A DNA stretch of 64,000 bases, taken from NCBI RefSeq assembly GCF_000003815.2, contig NC_049981.1, positions 19,462,923 to 19,526,922 of the forward strand, written 5' to 3'. Both the position numbers and the translations under genes were made by a program. The notes below the pieces were generated by a model. The model was not told the origin of the DNA, did no database searches, and was given only the letters and a program-made list of their open reading frames with translations. This document shows positions 45,771-57,997 of the stretch, piece after piece (position 1 is the first letter of the stretch; every line of letters starts with the position of its first letter). This DNA comes from Branchiostoma floridae (taxonomy: Eukaryota > Chordata > Leptocardii > Amphioxiformes > Branchiostomatidae).

Positions 45771-46105
45771 ATATATTTCAAGAACAGCTGGATGGATTAC
45801 AACGGGGTATTTGGGGTGATCCCGACAAGATTGATTTTGGGCCTCGGTACTTCAACAGCGTTTTTTTGTACATCTTTGGTACTGGGCGTGCTGTGGCGTT
45901 GATTTTCATGTGGAAGATGGATGTTGATAGAAGGGTTAAGCGGTGTGAATTTGGGCAACCTATCTGGTTGTAGTGGATCGTTTTTGTGCTCGTATCTGGT
46001 CGAATGTCTTAAGAACCTCGACCTCTGGATGAATTCCGGTTATATTCGGTACGTGGGTAGGCGATGTTTACTACTAGCCGATGAAGGACATACCTTTGCG
46101 ATACA
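45771..46105 (-). repeat. Dispersed repeat family R, reverse copy
   Basis: ggggatatatttcaagaaca, gctggatggatt, gggcctcggtacttcaacag and cgtgctgtggcgttgatttt align block by block with the reverse complement of 55125-55395. Confidence 0.7.
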
Positions 46106-46172
46106 TGTATGATGCCCAGGGGGAAACTTAGATATAACATGCCAATTCTATCAACACAACAGCCTTCAAGAT

Positions 46173-46185
46173 GTTGCTAGGCAAC
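46173..46185. promoter_or_regulatory. RFX-type palindromic site
   Basis: gttgctaggcaac, a near-symmetric RFX dimer-like sequence, in intergenic DNA 3 kb upstream of receptor gene 2. Function unknown. Confidence 0.3.
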
Positions 46186-46539
46186 GTTACGTCTTATCAT
46201 TTCCTTTTCCATCAGAGCGTGTTGTAAGTGAATAACCGCTTGGGTTTATATCAAATAGATTTTGCTCCTGGAGGGGGTCCAATAATCTGCTAAAAGTAAA
46301 ATAACTCACATCCTGCGTTGATCCCGACAAAATATATATTGTCTGGCCAAAATGCTGAGAGAATTCCTCTTATAGCGTGGTCTATCTACTGTTTCCAAAA
46401 TTGATGTAGAATCGATCAAAATCTGCTAGCATAGTCCCAGCATTTATACTTTGGAAATGAAAATAGAGCTTGAAGAATACTACATTTCGCGTCTACTCAT
46501 GGGCGGAGAGTTGCAGCGTCTGTCTGTATCGAGGTGGGT

Positions 46540-46835
46540 GGCGTCGGCGTGGCGCAATGGTAAGGTGTCTGGACCCGACCTTAGAGGTCCTGGGTTCGAA
46601 TCTACTGTCATGCCCCTTGTCGTTGTGTCTTTTCAGACCAGTAATACCCGACTTCCCTCATCTCATTCAGGTGAAAGTGTTAGAGCCGTCCCTCCGATAG
46701 GAAGTTAACATGTAACCGTTCCCCTGTTTAATGAGGGCCACAACTCCAGTGCGTAAAAGAGTACACTACACTTGCCAAAAATAGTAGGGGTCCTTCTTAA
46801 TGTCAGTGGATCAAATTAATCTATCCAGATATACA
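46540..46835 (+). mobile_element. tRNA-derived SINE, family B, near-complete
   Basis: A-box region gcgtggcgcaatggtaaggt (46548-46567) and B-box gggttcgaatctactg (46592-46607) at tRNA spacing. A conserved body follows (ccccttgtcgttgtgtcttt, ccctcatctcattcaggtga, ccactccagtgcgt-like, aaaagagtacactacacttg), and it ends near gtaggggtccttcttaatgt. This is the best-preserved SINE of its type here. Confidence 0.8.
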
Positions 46836-47591
46836 GCTTATATTCTTCAGTACAAACCTGATGTGCTACACCATGAGGCGGTTTACCGGGTATACAATAC
46901 AAAAAAAAGTGCCATAGAGCACAGGCATATGCTCTAGGAATGTGTGTTTCATTAGTCTAACCTTGGCCTTCCTGCCAGAGAGGGTTTAGAAGTATGTATA
47001 CTCAGGCTGAGCTTTTATTAGTTGGCATTCTAACCAGACATCCAAACCATCTGACATTCTTTTTTAAAAGTTGATTTGCACAATCCCGCCTGTGTTGTTT
47101 GTATCCTATCCATTTTAGACCAAAGCAGCTATTCCCAAACATTCAATCCTTTACAGGTTGTCAGATTAATTCCCGATGACCTTGTAAGTGCCCATGCTTG
47201 ACATTGATATCAGAGTGCCGGGAATATTATTCCGGGTGTTTATTACCTCTCTTTTGATATTCATTGGGTTATTGGAGAGATTTGGGAGAGGCTCAAGTTG
47301 ATAGCTGACTGCCTGAGCTTTCTGACATCCTATTTCTATCTGCCTGCCCAACTTCCAGTCTTCAACAAAGAAGCTGACTGGTATTGAATGCCCATGTCTA
47401 AACATTCACAAAAGATATAGCGGGCTCTTCCAGCTACGAGTATGTAGTCTACAGGAGAGCTATCTGAACGGCATTTTTAGTAGACATTGGTGGAAAAATA
47501 GTGGAAATCGGCTAAATAGACGGGGATGACATGCCAGAGTTAGCACGTCAGAGGAGGTTAGGAACGGTACTCTGTGGCTGGCCATTGATAC
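46836..47591. other. Intergenic, nothing recognised
   Basis: No gene or repeat recognised. Confidence 0.45.
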
Positions 47592-47952
47592 GGTCCCATT
47601 TGGAAAAAAATGCCCCTGCGGGTAGTTTACGGGCTGTTTTTCTGCACTTTCGGGCGTGACCCCTACGTGGTTCCGTGGGACACCCTGCGTCTGCCGGGCT
47701 ATTTGGGGACATGGCCAGGTCCCTGGATTTTTTTAAAACCTGCACTTAAAACTACCCCGGGATCCGGCAATAAGTACATGCCGACATCCTGACATAATCC
47801 TGAAATCACCGAGAGGTACCCTTGCGGTATCCGGCAGTCTACCGGGACAAATATATGGCTTCAGAGCCCGGCCGAGGCTAATTTCCCCACAGGTCCACCG
47901 GGACAAATACATGGCTTCAGAGCCCCCTTCCCCTACAGGTGAAAATGGGACC
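47592..47952. mobile_element. 361-bp inverted-end repeat element
   Basis: Exact 10-bp terminal inverted repeats GGTCCCATTT (47592-47601) and AAATGGGACC (47943-47952). The interior shares several blocks with 14911-15150 (cccctacgtggttccgtggg, ccgggctatttgggg). It contains a direct duplication of accgggacaaatacatggct plus tcagagccc (about 47840 and 47902) where the other copy has one. Non-coding MITE-like element; superfamily not determined. Confidence 0.7.
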
Positions 47953-49019
47953 TAGCATAACTCTTCTGGCATGTTAATCCGTCGTTTTGGCCGATTCGAG
48001 TTAATTTTACACCAACCTACGCAGAGACTAAGAAAAATCGCCATATTTCTTCTTTTCAATTATCTTAAAGCAAGGAGGTTTTCCTTGCTTAAAGACCCCA
48101 TCGGAAGACGTCACGTGGTTTCCTGGCGTCGTCATCTGGGATCTTCGGCCTCACACCTATCCCGTGTTTTTAATTACCAGGGCGGAATGCGTTCATGCAG
48201 AGCAAACTAGTTCCTACAAATTGGAGCCCGCATTGCATGAGCAATCAAAGATGAAAGAGAAATTTCTTTTTTTTTATTTCCTGCCCAAATGAGCGCTTTA
48301 TGTTGATATTACGTTTGTGTACGCCAAGTAACCATGCAGCCTGTGGAATGAGCCATTTACGAATTCTACAGTCTTCGAATTCCACAGATTTTACACTGCT
48401 AGATGAAACGATACTGACTTATAGTATATAGTCTTTCTATTCAGGAATAGTATGTGTATAGCATAGCACTTATATTATGTAGGCAAGAACGTGCGAATAA
48501 AGATCAGCAGCAACAGCATATACAGCACGCAATACTGCTAATCCGTGCTAAGATGTACGTAACGTTATATCACATTTTAAGTCTTATTGTCAGTGAGCAA
48601 GTATCTATTACGTTCAGGCTCAATGAATTCTAGCTTGAAAGTTCTGGAACAGACAGTATGTTACATCAAGGGGGGCAGCGGAAGTGTGTTTCTACATACG
48701 CCAATAGCTAAACGAAATATGTGTTTGTTCTTGAAAATATTGACACTTGTGTTAATGTTTGACGTAGGCTAGAAAGACTTTCCTGTACACACCTATCGGA
48801 AGACGATACCGCCTCCGTGCTTGCTTGATGCTGAAAACGTGCTCGTCAAAAAACCAATTAGTTACTTTTCATTCACGTCACGGTCTGTAGCCAGAGAACG
48901 TTGTGACGACAAAGTGGACAACAATCTTGGTGTCCGATTCATGTCTGTCGTGTGGCCTTCGCGCGCAATATACCCTCGGTCCGCCAGCTGGGACAACCCC
49001 CTTATTTGGACACTACTGG
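47953..49019. other. Upstream flank of receptor gene 2
   Basis: No gene or repeat recognised. Becomes less AT-rich after about 48880. Confidence 0.45.
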
Positions 49020-49027
49020 TGACGTCA
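49020..49027. promoter_or_regulatory. CRE palindrome upstream of gene 2
   Basis: Perfect TGACGTCA about 190 bp before the gene 2 start codon, in a locally GC-richer stretch. It would suit cAMP/CREB control of a neuropeptide receptor if the promoter is here. The acceptor-like sequence at 49201-49206 suggests that the transcript may start farther upstream. Confidence 0.4.
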
Positions 49028-49217
49028 CGGAAGATGATTCGTGAGGAAGAATAATTGGAGGAGACAGGCAATTTCCATTCCCACTCCAACGCAGCTGCCT
49101 CAAAAGGCACAGTCGTCATTGGACAGACGCCGACGAAATACTTAGAGCGAGCCTCATCCTATTTGTGAGCGTGATCTCACCAGATCGCCTTAGTCTAATC
49201 TTCCAGGGCTATTTGCA

Positions 49218-49488
49218 ATGGAGGTTGTCGGCAATCTCTCCGACAATTCGACCTTCGAATCTGGCCTGGTGTACAAACAGGGCTACCCAACTATCATAAC
49301 CTTTATTCTAGCTTACGGGTTCTCCTTCGTGCTCTGCGTGGCCGGGAACCTGGCGGTGTGTGTCATCGTCATAAAGTACCAACAGCTGCACACCGTCACC
49401 AACTTCTTCATCTTCAACCTGGCGGCGGCAGACCTGCTCGTCGCGCTGTTCTGCATGCCCTTCACTCTGGTCAACAACATACTCGCGG
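49218..49488 (+). CDS. NPFF/RFamide receptor-like GPCR 2, exon 1
   Basis: First coding exon of the second receptor. 90 codons: N-terminus with sequons NLS and NST, TM1 about residues 25-48 (FVLCVAGNLAVCVIVIKY) and TM2 about 60-86 (HTVTNFFIFNLAAADLLV, then ALFCMPFTLVNNILA). It ends in phase 1 at donor GCGG/GTAAGC, exactly where exon 1 of gene 1 ends. The shared HTVTNFFIFNL block shows recent common ancestry of the two genes. The start is the first ATG, 11 bases after a likely acceptor (cttccag at 49200-49206), with G at -3 and +4. A nearby CRE lies at 49020. Confidence 0.93.
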
Positions 49489-49549
49489 GTAAGCTCACTT
49501 CTTGTGTCTTCGTCTTCTCAATACAAGCGTTTCTTTGTGTTTTCCTGTC

Positions 49550-49800
49550 GTCCCATAGCCTAGTAGCCGGGCTAGCAGACACGATACCAAGTGGTCATGG
49601 ATTCGATTCCCTGCAATCTTGGCCAGACGCTGTGCCCTTGACATGACTTTTCTCACTCCACCCAGATGTAAAATGAGTACCTGACTTTGGTTGGGGGTAA
49701 AAGGTAGTTGAGGGAGAGGTATTGGCTCCGCCTCCCAATACCAGGCCCTAGACTATGGGATTACCTTACCTCCATCATGACTATACTTCACAACTGATTT
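49550..49800 (+). mobile_element. tRNA-derived SINE, family B-like, in gene 2 intron 1
   Basis: Head tagtagccgggctagcagac (A-box region, 49562-49581) and atggattcgattccctgc (B-box, 49599-49616). The body ctgtgcccttgacatgactt, cactccacccagatgtaaaa, tgagtacctgactttggttg is typical of this SINE group. Confidence 0.75.
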
Positions 49801-50889
49801 GTTGGGTATGCATGTAACTAACTAGTTCTGTCACAAATACTGCCCCAAAAATTCTAGGTTCCATGTCTTTCTTTTCTTTATATCATGTCATACACAATCT
49901 CATGAATACAAGCTCATATATCTTTATTTTCGACTCCAAAGTCACCCATTATATAGATTCTCTGTACGTCTTTCTTTGATTTTGACACACCTACTATTCT
50001 ATAGCGACTTAATGTTGAGTGGTCCATGTATATTTCTGTGCACCTGAACCAAACTATGTAGGTCCCCTCAAATTGACTCCATACGGATGAAAGAGAAGCA
50101 TTTTCTGGTAATATGCTCGGTTTAACGGGCACGCATCCTCTTACAAAAATGCGCGTATCGTCCTCGTGAAGTCTAAGCGAACATCAGGATTGAAAAGAGA
50201 TTACAATGTATGAGTTATGAACATCACAGCATTCGAACCCACACAGTATATGAAAGTGCGATCCTTTATCTTCCACTCTCACAGAAAAAGAAGCTAGAGT
50301 TTAGAGTCAGAATTTACACACGAGTAGACAAACGCTATACTGTACTACACTACTACTGCACCCGTCTGTTTTCATATTACTTGATTGTGCCAATGCTATC
50401 TCTAGGTGGAGTTAGATCCTGCTGATAGTGACTACATTATATGTAACGTTTCGCACTGAAACGCCGATAACCACCCGAGCCAACCCGCCCTTTTCCTACA
50501 TATTGCGGTGGACACAAGAATGTGGTTTTTATTGCCTTTACATGAAATTTGCCAGCAGGAGACACAAGAAGTCACTTCATAATAAGTTCTACATTGAGGC
50601 CGTCTCTCTGGCCGACCGGGCGATATTAATCTTCCCTCAGTATTCTCCTACAAAGAATCTCCTGTGTGGAACCACTCAGACAGCCAAAGGCGCATCTGTC
50701 ACCGATTGAAAACTCAAGTCGTCCACTTAGCACTTCATGTGTTTGGTGTTTGAAAACCGTTTCAGCTTCAGATGGAGCCAAAACCAAGTCACGTTCGTTC
50801 GTTCAGACCCTTGGCTTTGTAATATCTGGTGGCACATATGGCAAGTTCCATTGATCTGTTAGTAGTAGTCTACACGGTGTTCATTTACA

Positions 50890-51125
50890 GAGAGGGGTTG
50901 CTAGCCTCTTCTCTTTAACATGCCCAAGGCACCTCCTAGAACACGGGACCCCTTTCACTTTACGAAATTACGTCCTTTCCGAAAGACTAGAGGATCCCCA
51001 ATCGATCGAGGCGCCATACACAGGATCGTATTGGGATCTTCCATGCGGCATGTTGCCTACTAAATGGATCCAGGAACGGAACTGTTTGGCTGCTCCCAGT
51101 TGAGCTACAGGGACATCCCTATAAA
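50890..51125 (-). mobile_element. tRNA-derived SINE, family A, reverse, in gene 2 intron 1
   Basis: Starts agaggggttgctagcctctt, continues caaggcacctcctag and acgaaattacgtcctttccg, and ends with the A-box region gctgctcccagttgagctac (51091-51110) then agggacatccct. The fullest family A copy here. Confidence 0.8.
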
Positions 51126-51743
51126 TCGAATCACCCAGACTTGAAACTGATAATGTTGATGATGGCGACGAAGTCTGTATTCAGTACAGACGGTCAGGAA
51201 TTTGGTGAAGTTTACTTGTTGTGGGGGAATACTTTATAAGTCATAGTCATAGTCGGTAGCAGAAGGAAACTGAAGTCGTGCGGCCACATGTCACGGTCAT
51301 CGGGACCAGCCAATCATGCAAGAAACTGTCCAGGGAAGATGAGATGAGGTAAGGAGTAACACAGCACTTTTGCAGGTGAATTCCTGTCAAAATTGACCAC
51401 TTACACAGGTACATTTTGAGTCAGTTTCCTTAATTCTGGAATAGTTCCTTACTTACATTCTCCTATGTAGAGCTGAATCCAAGTCGTAGAAAGTCATCTA
51501 CGAACTGAGGGAGTTCTTGGGCGCTGTGTAGAAAATCGGAGGCTCGATAAGCTAATCTAGAACTTAGAACCTAAACACCCTAAACGTCTCAGCTGCTTCA
51601 AATCTACATAAGAGAATAGATCCTATTTGTGAGACGTCAACCTTCTGCACCATTTTGTCTGCAAACGGCGTGGGGTTCCATGCTTGTGAATACAGAAAAG
51701 CCAGTAAAACGTACATGACAAGAACACACAACATCGACGGTGA

Positions 51744-51985
51744 CACGTTAGCCTTGTGGTTATGGTTGTTGACTCAGAACTTGGAGGTACTGTGTTCGAA
51801 GCCCCGACTGGTTCCAATGCTGTGTCCTTGGAAATTTTCTCAATAGACTCAGGTGTAAATAAAGAGTACTAGCTTTGGCCAAGGAGGCTAAACTTTGTCT
51901 AAGGATGTCCCTTTGAATAAACGCTAATTGGAGGTCCCTTGTGAAGGGGCACCAAAAAAGAACCCACCTCACCTATCGAAAGGAC
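51744..51985 (+). mobile_element. tRNA-derived SINE, diverged, in gene 2 intron 1
   Basis: Head gttagccttgtggttatggt (51748-51767), B-box-like ctgtgttcgaagccccgac (51791-51809), then ccaatgctgtgtccttggaa and caggtgtaaataaagagtac as in family B bodies. The end is uncertain. Confidence 0.6.
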
Positions 51986-52100
51986 TAGCATCCCGATGTG
52001 CGCGTATCAAATAAATGCAGCTTTAGCTTGTGCTCTTCAATACAAATGTGTGTTACCAAGGAGGTTAAAAATTGAACTTTTTCAACCTCCTTGGTGATGG

Positions 52101-53011
52101 TGTCACGAGGGTGTCCGGCGTTTCATGTAGTTGTCGGAAGGTCTATTTGTTGTGTTTATGTGTTGAGGAGATATTAATGTTTAAGTCGAGAGGTAGAGGA
52201 GAGAGCAGCGGAGTTGAGTTGAGACGTAGATGAGGTGTCGAGGTTAGAAGTCCGGTGTTATGTGTATGTGCGTCAGTGGTTGCTTTGCGTGCCCTGTCCG
52301 ACCCCAACCTCTACAGGCGAGACTCCACAGCACGACTCGGCAGACAACGACGCCCCGAGGGCCCGACGTCGTATAGGAGTCGTCGTCGTGGGAGCATCCA
52401 GCCGGGAGGCCTCTGTGGACAAGACAAGCCTCTTCCCGACGGGCAGAGGAGTTCCTGTCGTTTCCCTGTGGTTCCGGGACACACCCGGAAGTGCGCAATC
52501 CGGCCGCCGAGGAGGAAGTTGTCGCGGGACACCTGGCAACCATTTGATGAACTTTTGTTGTTGTAAATTGTTATGTTTTTGTTGTTGTTTTGTAAATGTC
52601 GGAATGTCGCTGACCTGCATTGTAGAAGAATTAGTAGTATTGTATAGAAGTATGTAAAAGAAAAGCGGTGATGATCTTCCTGATAATATGTCCCGGTAAT
52701 CAATAATTGATAACAGCTGTCAACAATGTGGAAATTGTTTAAAAAAATGAGGGGTGAGGTGTCACGAGGGTGTCACGAGGTGACAGCGTGTTAAGTCACT
52801 GTTAACCCCTGGTGTGGGGAATGTCACCGGACTAAGTGGGACCAGATGTAGAGGGGTCGGGAGAAGTGACACGTATGAGGGTACGGGGATTCGACCGAGA
52901 GAAGCCGACAGAGAAAGACGTGTCTACCAGAGCTCCGAATAAAGTCTATCATATCCGCAACATCATGCCTCTGTCCTGATCCTTGACTTGACTCACTACC
53001 ATGCCACCGTG
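52101..53011 (+). mobile_element. Ty3/gypsy-like LTR retroelement remnant
   Basis: A 3' LTR of about 253 bp is inferred at 52759-53011. It begins TGTCACGAGG, ends ACCGTGACA (inverted TGTCAC/GTGACA) and contains AATAAA (52937-52942). Just upstream is a purine tract aaaaaaatgaggggtgagg (52740-52758), a plausible polypurine tract. At 52101 there is a second tgtcacgagggtgtc, probably the stump of the 5' LTR. The sequence between is GC-rich with overlapping Arg-rich ORFs (52235-52657, 52255-52566) that may be the degenerate 3' end of pol. No protease, RT or integrase motif is visible. No target duplication flanks the unit. Confidence 0.6.
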
Positions 53012-55124
53012 ACATCACGCAATGAGGTGGTTAACATAAGCAATGAGAAGGAACGAACATTCCCTACAATGTTAACAGTCCTGACGCATTCTGAACAGGC
53101 GTTTCAACAATACGTCTGCATCCAAAGCGTACTTCAAAAACTGGTGCCAAGGGTCGAACCACAACCAGCCAGTACAGATTAGTCTGGGGTCTAATTGCCC
53201 TCATCTGGAGCAAAAGCAACCTAACCGTGACCTTGCCGGATTAATTTTGGTGTATTGCCTACCACTGAAGATTTGGACTGGCCAAATTACCAAAATACAA
53301 CAGAAACTTACGGGAAACTACACTTTTCTTGTATCAGAGAGGCTTGAATGCCCTATACAATGTATATCCAGGGAAACCAGCATTCCAAATCAAAGTTTTT
53401 AAAAATTACAAATCTTTGAAAATGAACGATAGTTTGCATGTTACAAATTTCATTATTTGTCTATCTTATTGAAATTGCAACAAAGCAATACAGAGGGCAG
53501 CAATGATCATTTTGGGTTCCATTCTCTTTCAACCTCCTTGATTCCATGCACTGAACCAACGCATAATAAGATGTTCACATCACGACATTTGTGATCTTTT
53601 GACGTAAACCGGACATAAAGCAATACTTTCATAGAAAAAGTATAACGTCATTTACGCATGCTGGCATACTGAAAGATTGAATTTCGTGCAGTGACTGAAC
53701 TAACGTTAACGTTTTCTGACGATTGCTTGTCAAAATGAATATCAAAATTGACCTGAATTTGAAAAGCTGTTCAGTAGCTCTTCTCTTATGCTATAAAGAG
53801 AATTATGAGTAACGAATCCCGGGCGTAATGTTGTTGTCCTTTATAAAGCATGAATTATCGCGCTAAATCTTGTTACCACTCTGCGGCGCCATCTCTGTTT
53901 AAGATGCAATTTCCTTCGGCGGCCAGAAGCGAAACCTTTGAAGATAATGCTGTTCTAACATCAAACCCGCTTTTATAATGGCATCAGCTTGTGTTCTACG
54001 CATAGATTTTCATTTGAAACGCATTTACTATGATCCTCTTATCACTTTACAAGCCGATGTTTTATTGCTTTACCTCGCTTGGCAACAGACGGCTGTGTTG
54101 ACAGTGATTTTATTACCTAAGCTAAAGGGATTACCTTTCTGCCGGCGGTGCCTGCCTGGCTCCTTTAGCTGTGAACAGCATAGATCAAAGTGTGATGACT
54201 GGAAAGTGGATACCCTTCATCCATTTTCATCATTGTTAGAAGCCGTTTGGTTTTGTAGATTTCTTTCGAACCATGTGCGTTTGCTTTGGCATGGCTTTCT
54301 TGTAAAAGATTTTGAAATTTTATCGACATTTAATTAAAAGGACTCACTGAATTTTAAACAAATCCCAGCTCCCTGTCCAACGTGAAAATATTCGAATATC
54401 TTAATTAAAGGACTATACTATCTAACAGAAGGCCTGTGCTGTAAAGTATGTTGGAGCTTATATCCAGTATCTAAAAATTTACCATCTGCATAATCTTTTA
54501 AGATTAAAAATTGTCTTGTTGCCTTCCGCCAAGAAGATTATATTATCGGTGCCACTTGTGTGTGCCAGTCTCTCTTTCTGTTAATGAACAGTATACCTCG
54601 AGAAGCCGTGGATGGAGCCTGATTGTATTTGGCACTATGTTTGTGGACAGGGGTCGGAAAAACGAAGTTCAGCTTCGGTTATGAGCCCTCTACAATCTTT
54701 CTAGGGCACACCAGCTAAAATTCCGCATTTCATATCTTGTGTTACAGATATGCCCTCTAGCCGCTTTTTTGAACTGTGGATGAGAATAACTCAAGAATGT
54801 GCTGACAGACCGTGATGATCTCCAGTATGTTTCTACATTCGTGATGAGACTCGAATGTGCTTAATTAGCATGCCACTCTTCATCCCCTGGAAACTGATGC
54901 TATTAGAGCCGATTGTCCGGCGTTATAAACAATATTTACTTAAAAGAAAACTGCATTTCCAGCAAAGGTGGCGCCAAGTTATAGGTAACTATGTTCCATC
55001 CATGTACGTCATTATCCTGTGGCTACAATGTGCTGCCGCCATCTTCATATTGTTAAGAATCGAGGTAGAAGTCAAGAGAAAATAACATCCTCGCAATCCG
55101 TCCAGAGGTTTTTAAGATCTTCGA
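53012..55124. other. Gene 2 intron 1, nothing recognised
   Basis: AT-rich. The ORF at 53978-54337 (119 codons) has no recognisable family or flanking splice evidence. A reverse family R end block (gccttccgccaagaagatta) is at 54521-54540. Confidence 0.45.
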
Positions 55125-55395
55125 CCGGATACGCGAACATTAACACAAAACAACCCTGCAGATCCACGGCAACCAGCCAGGAGGCCCAAATTTACACCAC
55201 GTATACCTCATGTTAACACTTATCTCCAACATAAAAATCAACAACACAGCACGTCCAGGACCATAGATAAACAAAAATCCTGCTGCAGTACCAAGGTCAA
55301 CTAACAGGAGGCCGAAAATTGACATTCGTCGTTATGATAAAACCACTTCAATCCTTCCAGCTGTTCTTGAGATATATCCCCCAAACACCGTTCGG
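55125..55395 (+). repeat. Dispersed repeat family R, plus copy
   Basis: Blocks gcaaccagccaggaggccca, ctgctgcagtaccaaggtca, actaacaggaggccg and cagctgttcttgagatatat occur in family order. It ends before any CA module. Confidence 0.7.
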
Positions 55396-56675
55396 ACCCA
55401 AAGGGCATCTTCAAATGAGCTAACAACGAAAAGATGGGCTCCTCCTTCCTCCCTCACCGCCCACCCTACCCTGCAGAAAGTGTTCCCGACTCTTCCTTTC
55501 TGCACTAGGCCTGATCATGAGTAGCCACATCATTGATAAGTCGTTACGCCCTGAACAGTAACAACTGAGACTGATCTTTAGCGGCTGTCTCACTGACGCT
55601 GCGGCACATTGGCAGCGTCGCTGCGGCCTAAATTGGATTTGTGCTCTCCTTGAACTTGGGAATATCATGCAAAATATACAAATATGACTACAAAGAAAAC
55701 GAAGCATACAAGCGTAAAATGATTCGTTTTTATCGTTAAAATTTGTCGAGCGCTTACACGAATCCAGTGCTCGGACACCAGCGAATGCCAACAATTGTAA
55801 GTTCTTTCCTCCGCATAGGCGCCCCCAAGTGAATTTTCAGCAGGGCACAAGTTTTCATTATACCACCAGCATATCTCTTGCACTGTGCATGCGTATAGCG
55901 CTTACAAAGGAAACTGCTCAGTAGTCTAAATGGAAAGGAGGTAAGCAATATATTGCAGCAAAGTTTGAATGGTACTAGGACGTATCCTGGTTAAGCGTTT
56001 GCCAATTACACCCCCGCTTAATACACAAAGGTAGACGTAATCAAAGGGCTTTTAGGGTTCAGACGGTTAAATTAGAACTTCATTTTCATTGAGCGCTACT
56101 GGTATCCCTGGAGATATCCGCTAAGGAATTGAAGCCTTGTCCACTGAATAGACATTACGTTGAGAACGGCACACGTAATTACTGGCTGGCTAATACTCAG
56201 TTTGCACATGTAACTTTGGCTGATTGCTTCTGGATTGTAAAATACACGATCATCTGTTTGTGCGTGTTACTAATAACCTGCGTTCATATTAGATATTCCG
56301 ATGGGAAAGATATATACCCAAATTAAAAACCGTATCTCTTGTGAATAACAAGGTTCTTTGTACAAAAGCAGATGTGACCTTGTGTTACCTTTATCAGAAC
56401 GGGTAATTCTGACAGATTCACATTGCTCTGCAGCATAGGTGTCGCTACAGATGCTATCCCAACCATACATCTATCCGTGAAGGTAGTCTATATCCCGCTG
56501 TTGTTGTTTTCAGAAACACTGTATTTAGGGATATCAAGTCAATGGAAGGTGGTTTTAAATTGCAATATTGTAGAAAATTGCAATACAGTAGAAAATAAGC
56601 CTATTTTGTAGTTGGAGAACAGTGATTAATATTCTTCATAGTGTAATTGACCAATTCAGATGATGCTGATGCTGC

Positions 56676-56876
56676 TGTTACATACAAACTTGGGGCCGAC
56701 CGGGCAGCCTTCGGGAACGACAGATATGTTATAACATAAAAGACAAAAAAAAACTGAAAGTAAAAATATCAGTTATGAGCATAATTTGCATGTCTTCGTT
56801 GATAGACCCATTTGTATTTCCTTCCCGCAAACATCCCGGCCGGGCCACGGTTTTTAAAATGTGACGGTAGCATAAC
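56676..56876. mobile_element. MITE 3, diverged copy of the 12593/30838 family
   Basis: The left end tgttacatacaaacttgggg plus ccgaccgggcagcc and the right end catcccggccgggccacggt plus ttttaaaatgtgac are degenerate inverted repeats matching MITE 1 and 2 ends. AT-rich interior. Confidence 0.6.
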
Positions 56877-57997
56877 TGGTGAAAAGCCGTTAAATGCAGC
56901 CATCTTCTTTTGTATAAAACGGTCATAGTGATTTATTTCAGTGAACCTTAAATGAATTCTGTTTGGGATTGCAAGTGTGCTCACGTGTGGGTGACCTATT
57001 GTCAGCAATCAACGCCAAAAAAAAACGCAAATTCCCTCACAATGGTCACCGTTAAACGAGTTCTATATATTGTGGATTCGATGCGACGAAAGCATTACTA
57101 GGCCGTTCAAGCTGCCTTGTATGATAAGAATGAGGAACAGTTCAAGCGCTCCTGTGAAGCCACATTCCACTTGAAGGCGATCGCGCTACGATGTCGCTGT
57201 GTCATATATCTTTTTTTTGGGGGGGGGGGGGTATCATGCAAAAAGTAAAAGTATGGCTGAATAGACCGCATAACACACAAAGCGTTTAAAAGATTCGCAG
57301 GGCAGCCACAGCGAGGTCACCGCTGTAGTGGAATGGTAGTGAGGTGGACATTCTTCAGTCTGGACGAGAAGAAAATACGCAGACATTGGCTTAGTGAGCC
57401 TACGTTTTCAGACATATTACGGATTTCAAAACGGCTCCTTATTTCCCAATTGGTCGTCTACGCTGGTCTTCTGGAATTCTGCAAGTTTATCACGTTTCTT
57501 CGCGGCTCACATTTATAGTTGTGCGATGTAAATTGGTAACAATGATAATCAATGCTCCCACTGACGTTTTTGCGTAGAGTATGATTTCCTCCAGAAAGAA
57601 TCGATAATCTGCTCCCTTCAAATCCACCTCCACTTATAAAGAATATTTAGAATTTGGTTGTTGTCAAAAGCTACCGTCACTATATAACACAAGCCTTATC
57701 ATGCCATAACAACCAAAGGCGTTGATATAAATGTCACTTATTCACCACCAAGGTACTTTCAACAATAACAGATCACATTTTCGGTGACTGTCACCATACT
57801 CATTGTAATACCGACTGGTTCTATTACGCACTGCAGCTAGGTGTCGCTGCTAACAATGCGGTCCCAAACGTGAAGTATTGTAATAAATACAAAGATAATT
57901 GTTATCCAGCAGTATGAAGACAGAGAGCAAATTGTCAGTACATTCTTAAAAATGCAGTCCCGAGCGAAATTTTAATCGTGTTATTCTCTTGTCTCAG

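Larger units (their letters stand above)
49489..57997. other. Gene 2 intron 1 (8.5 kb)
   Basis: Bounded by GTAAGC and the acceptor ttctcttgtctcag. It holds two family B-like SINEs, a reverse family A SINE, an LTR remnant, a family R copy and MITE 3, each listed separately. The remaining DNA is AT-rich with no exon recognised. Confidence 0.8.

Noticed and set aside
52235-52657. 140-codon Arg/Gly-rich ORF as a host gene
   Set aside because: It lies between LTR-like sequences next to a polypurine tract; three frames are equally open in GC-rich DNA.
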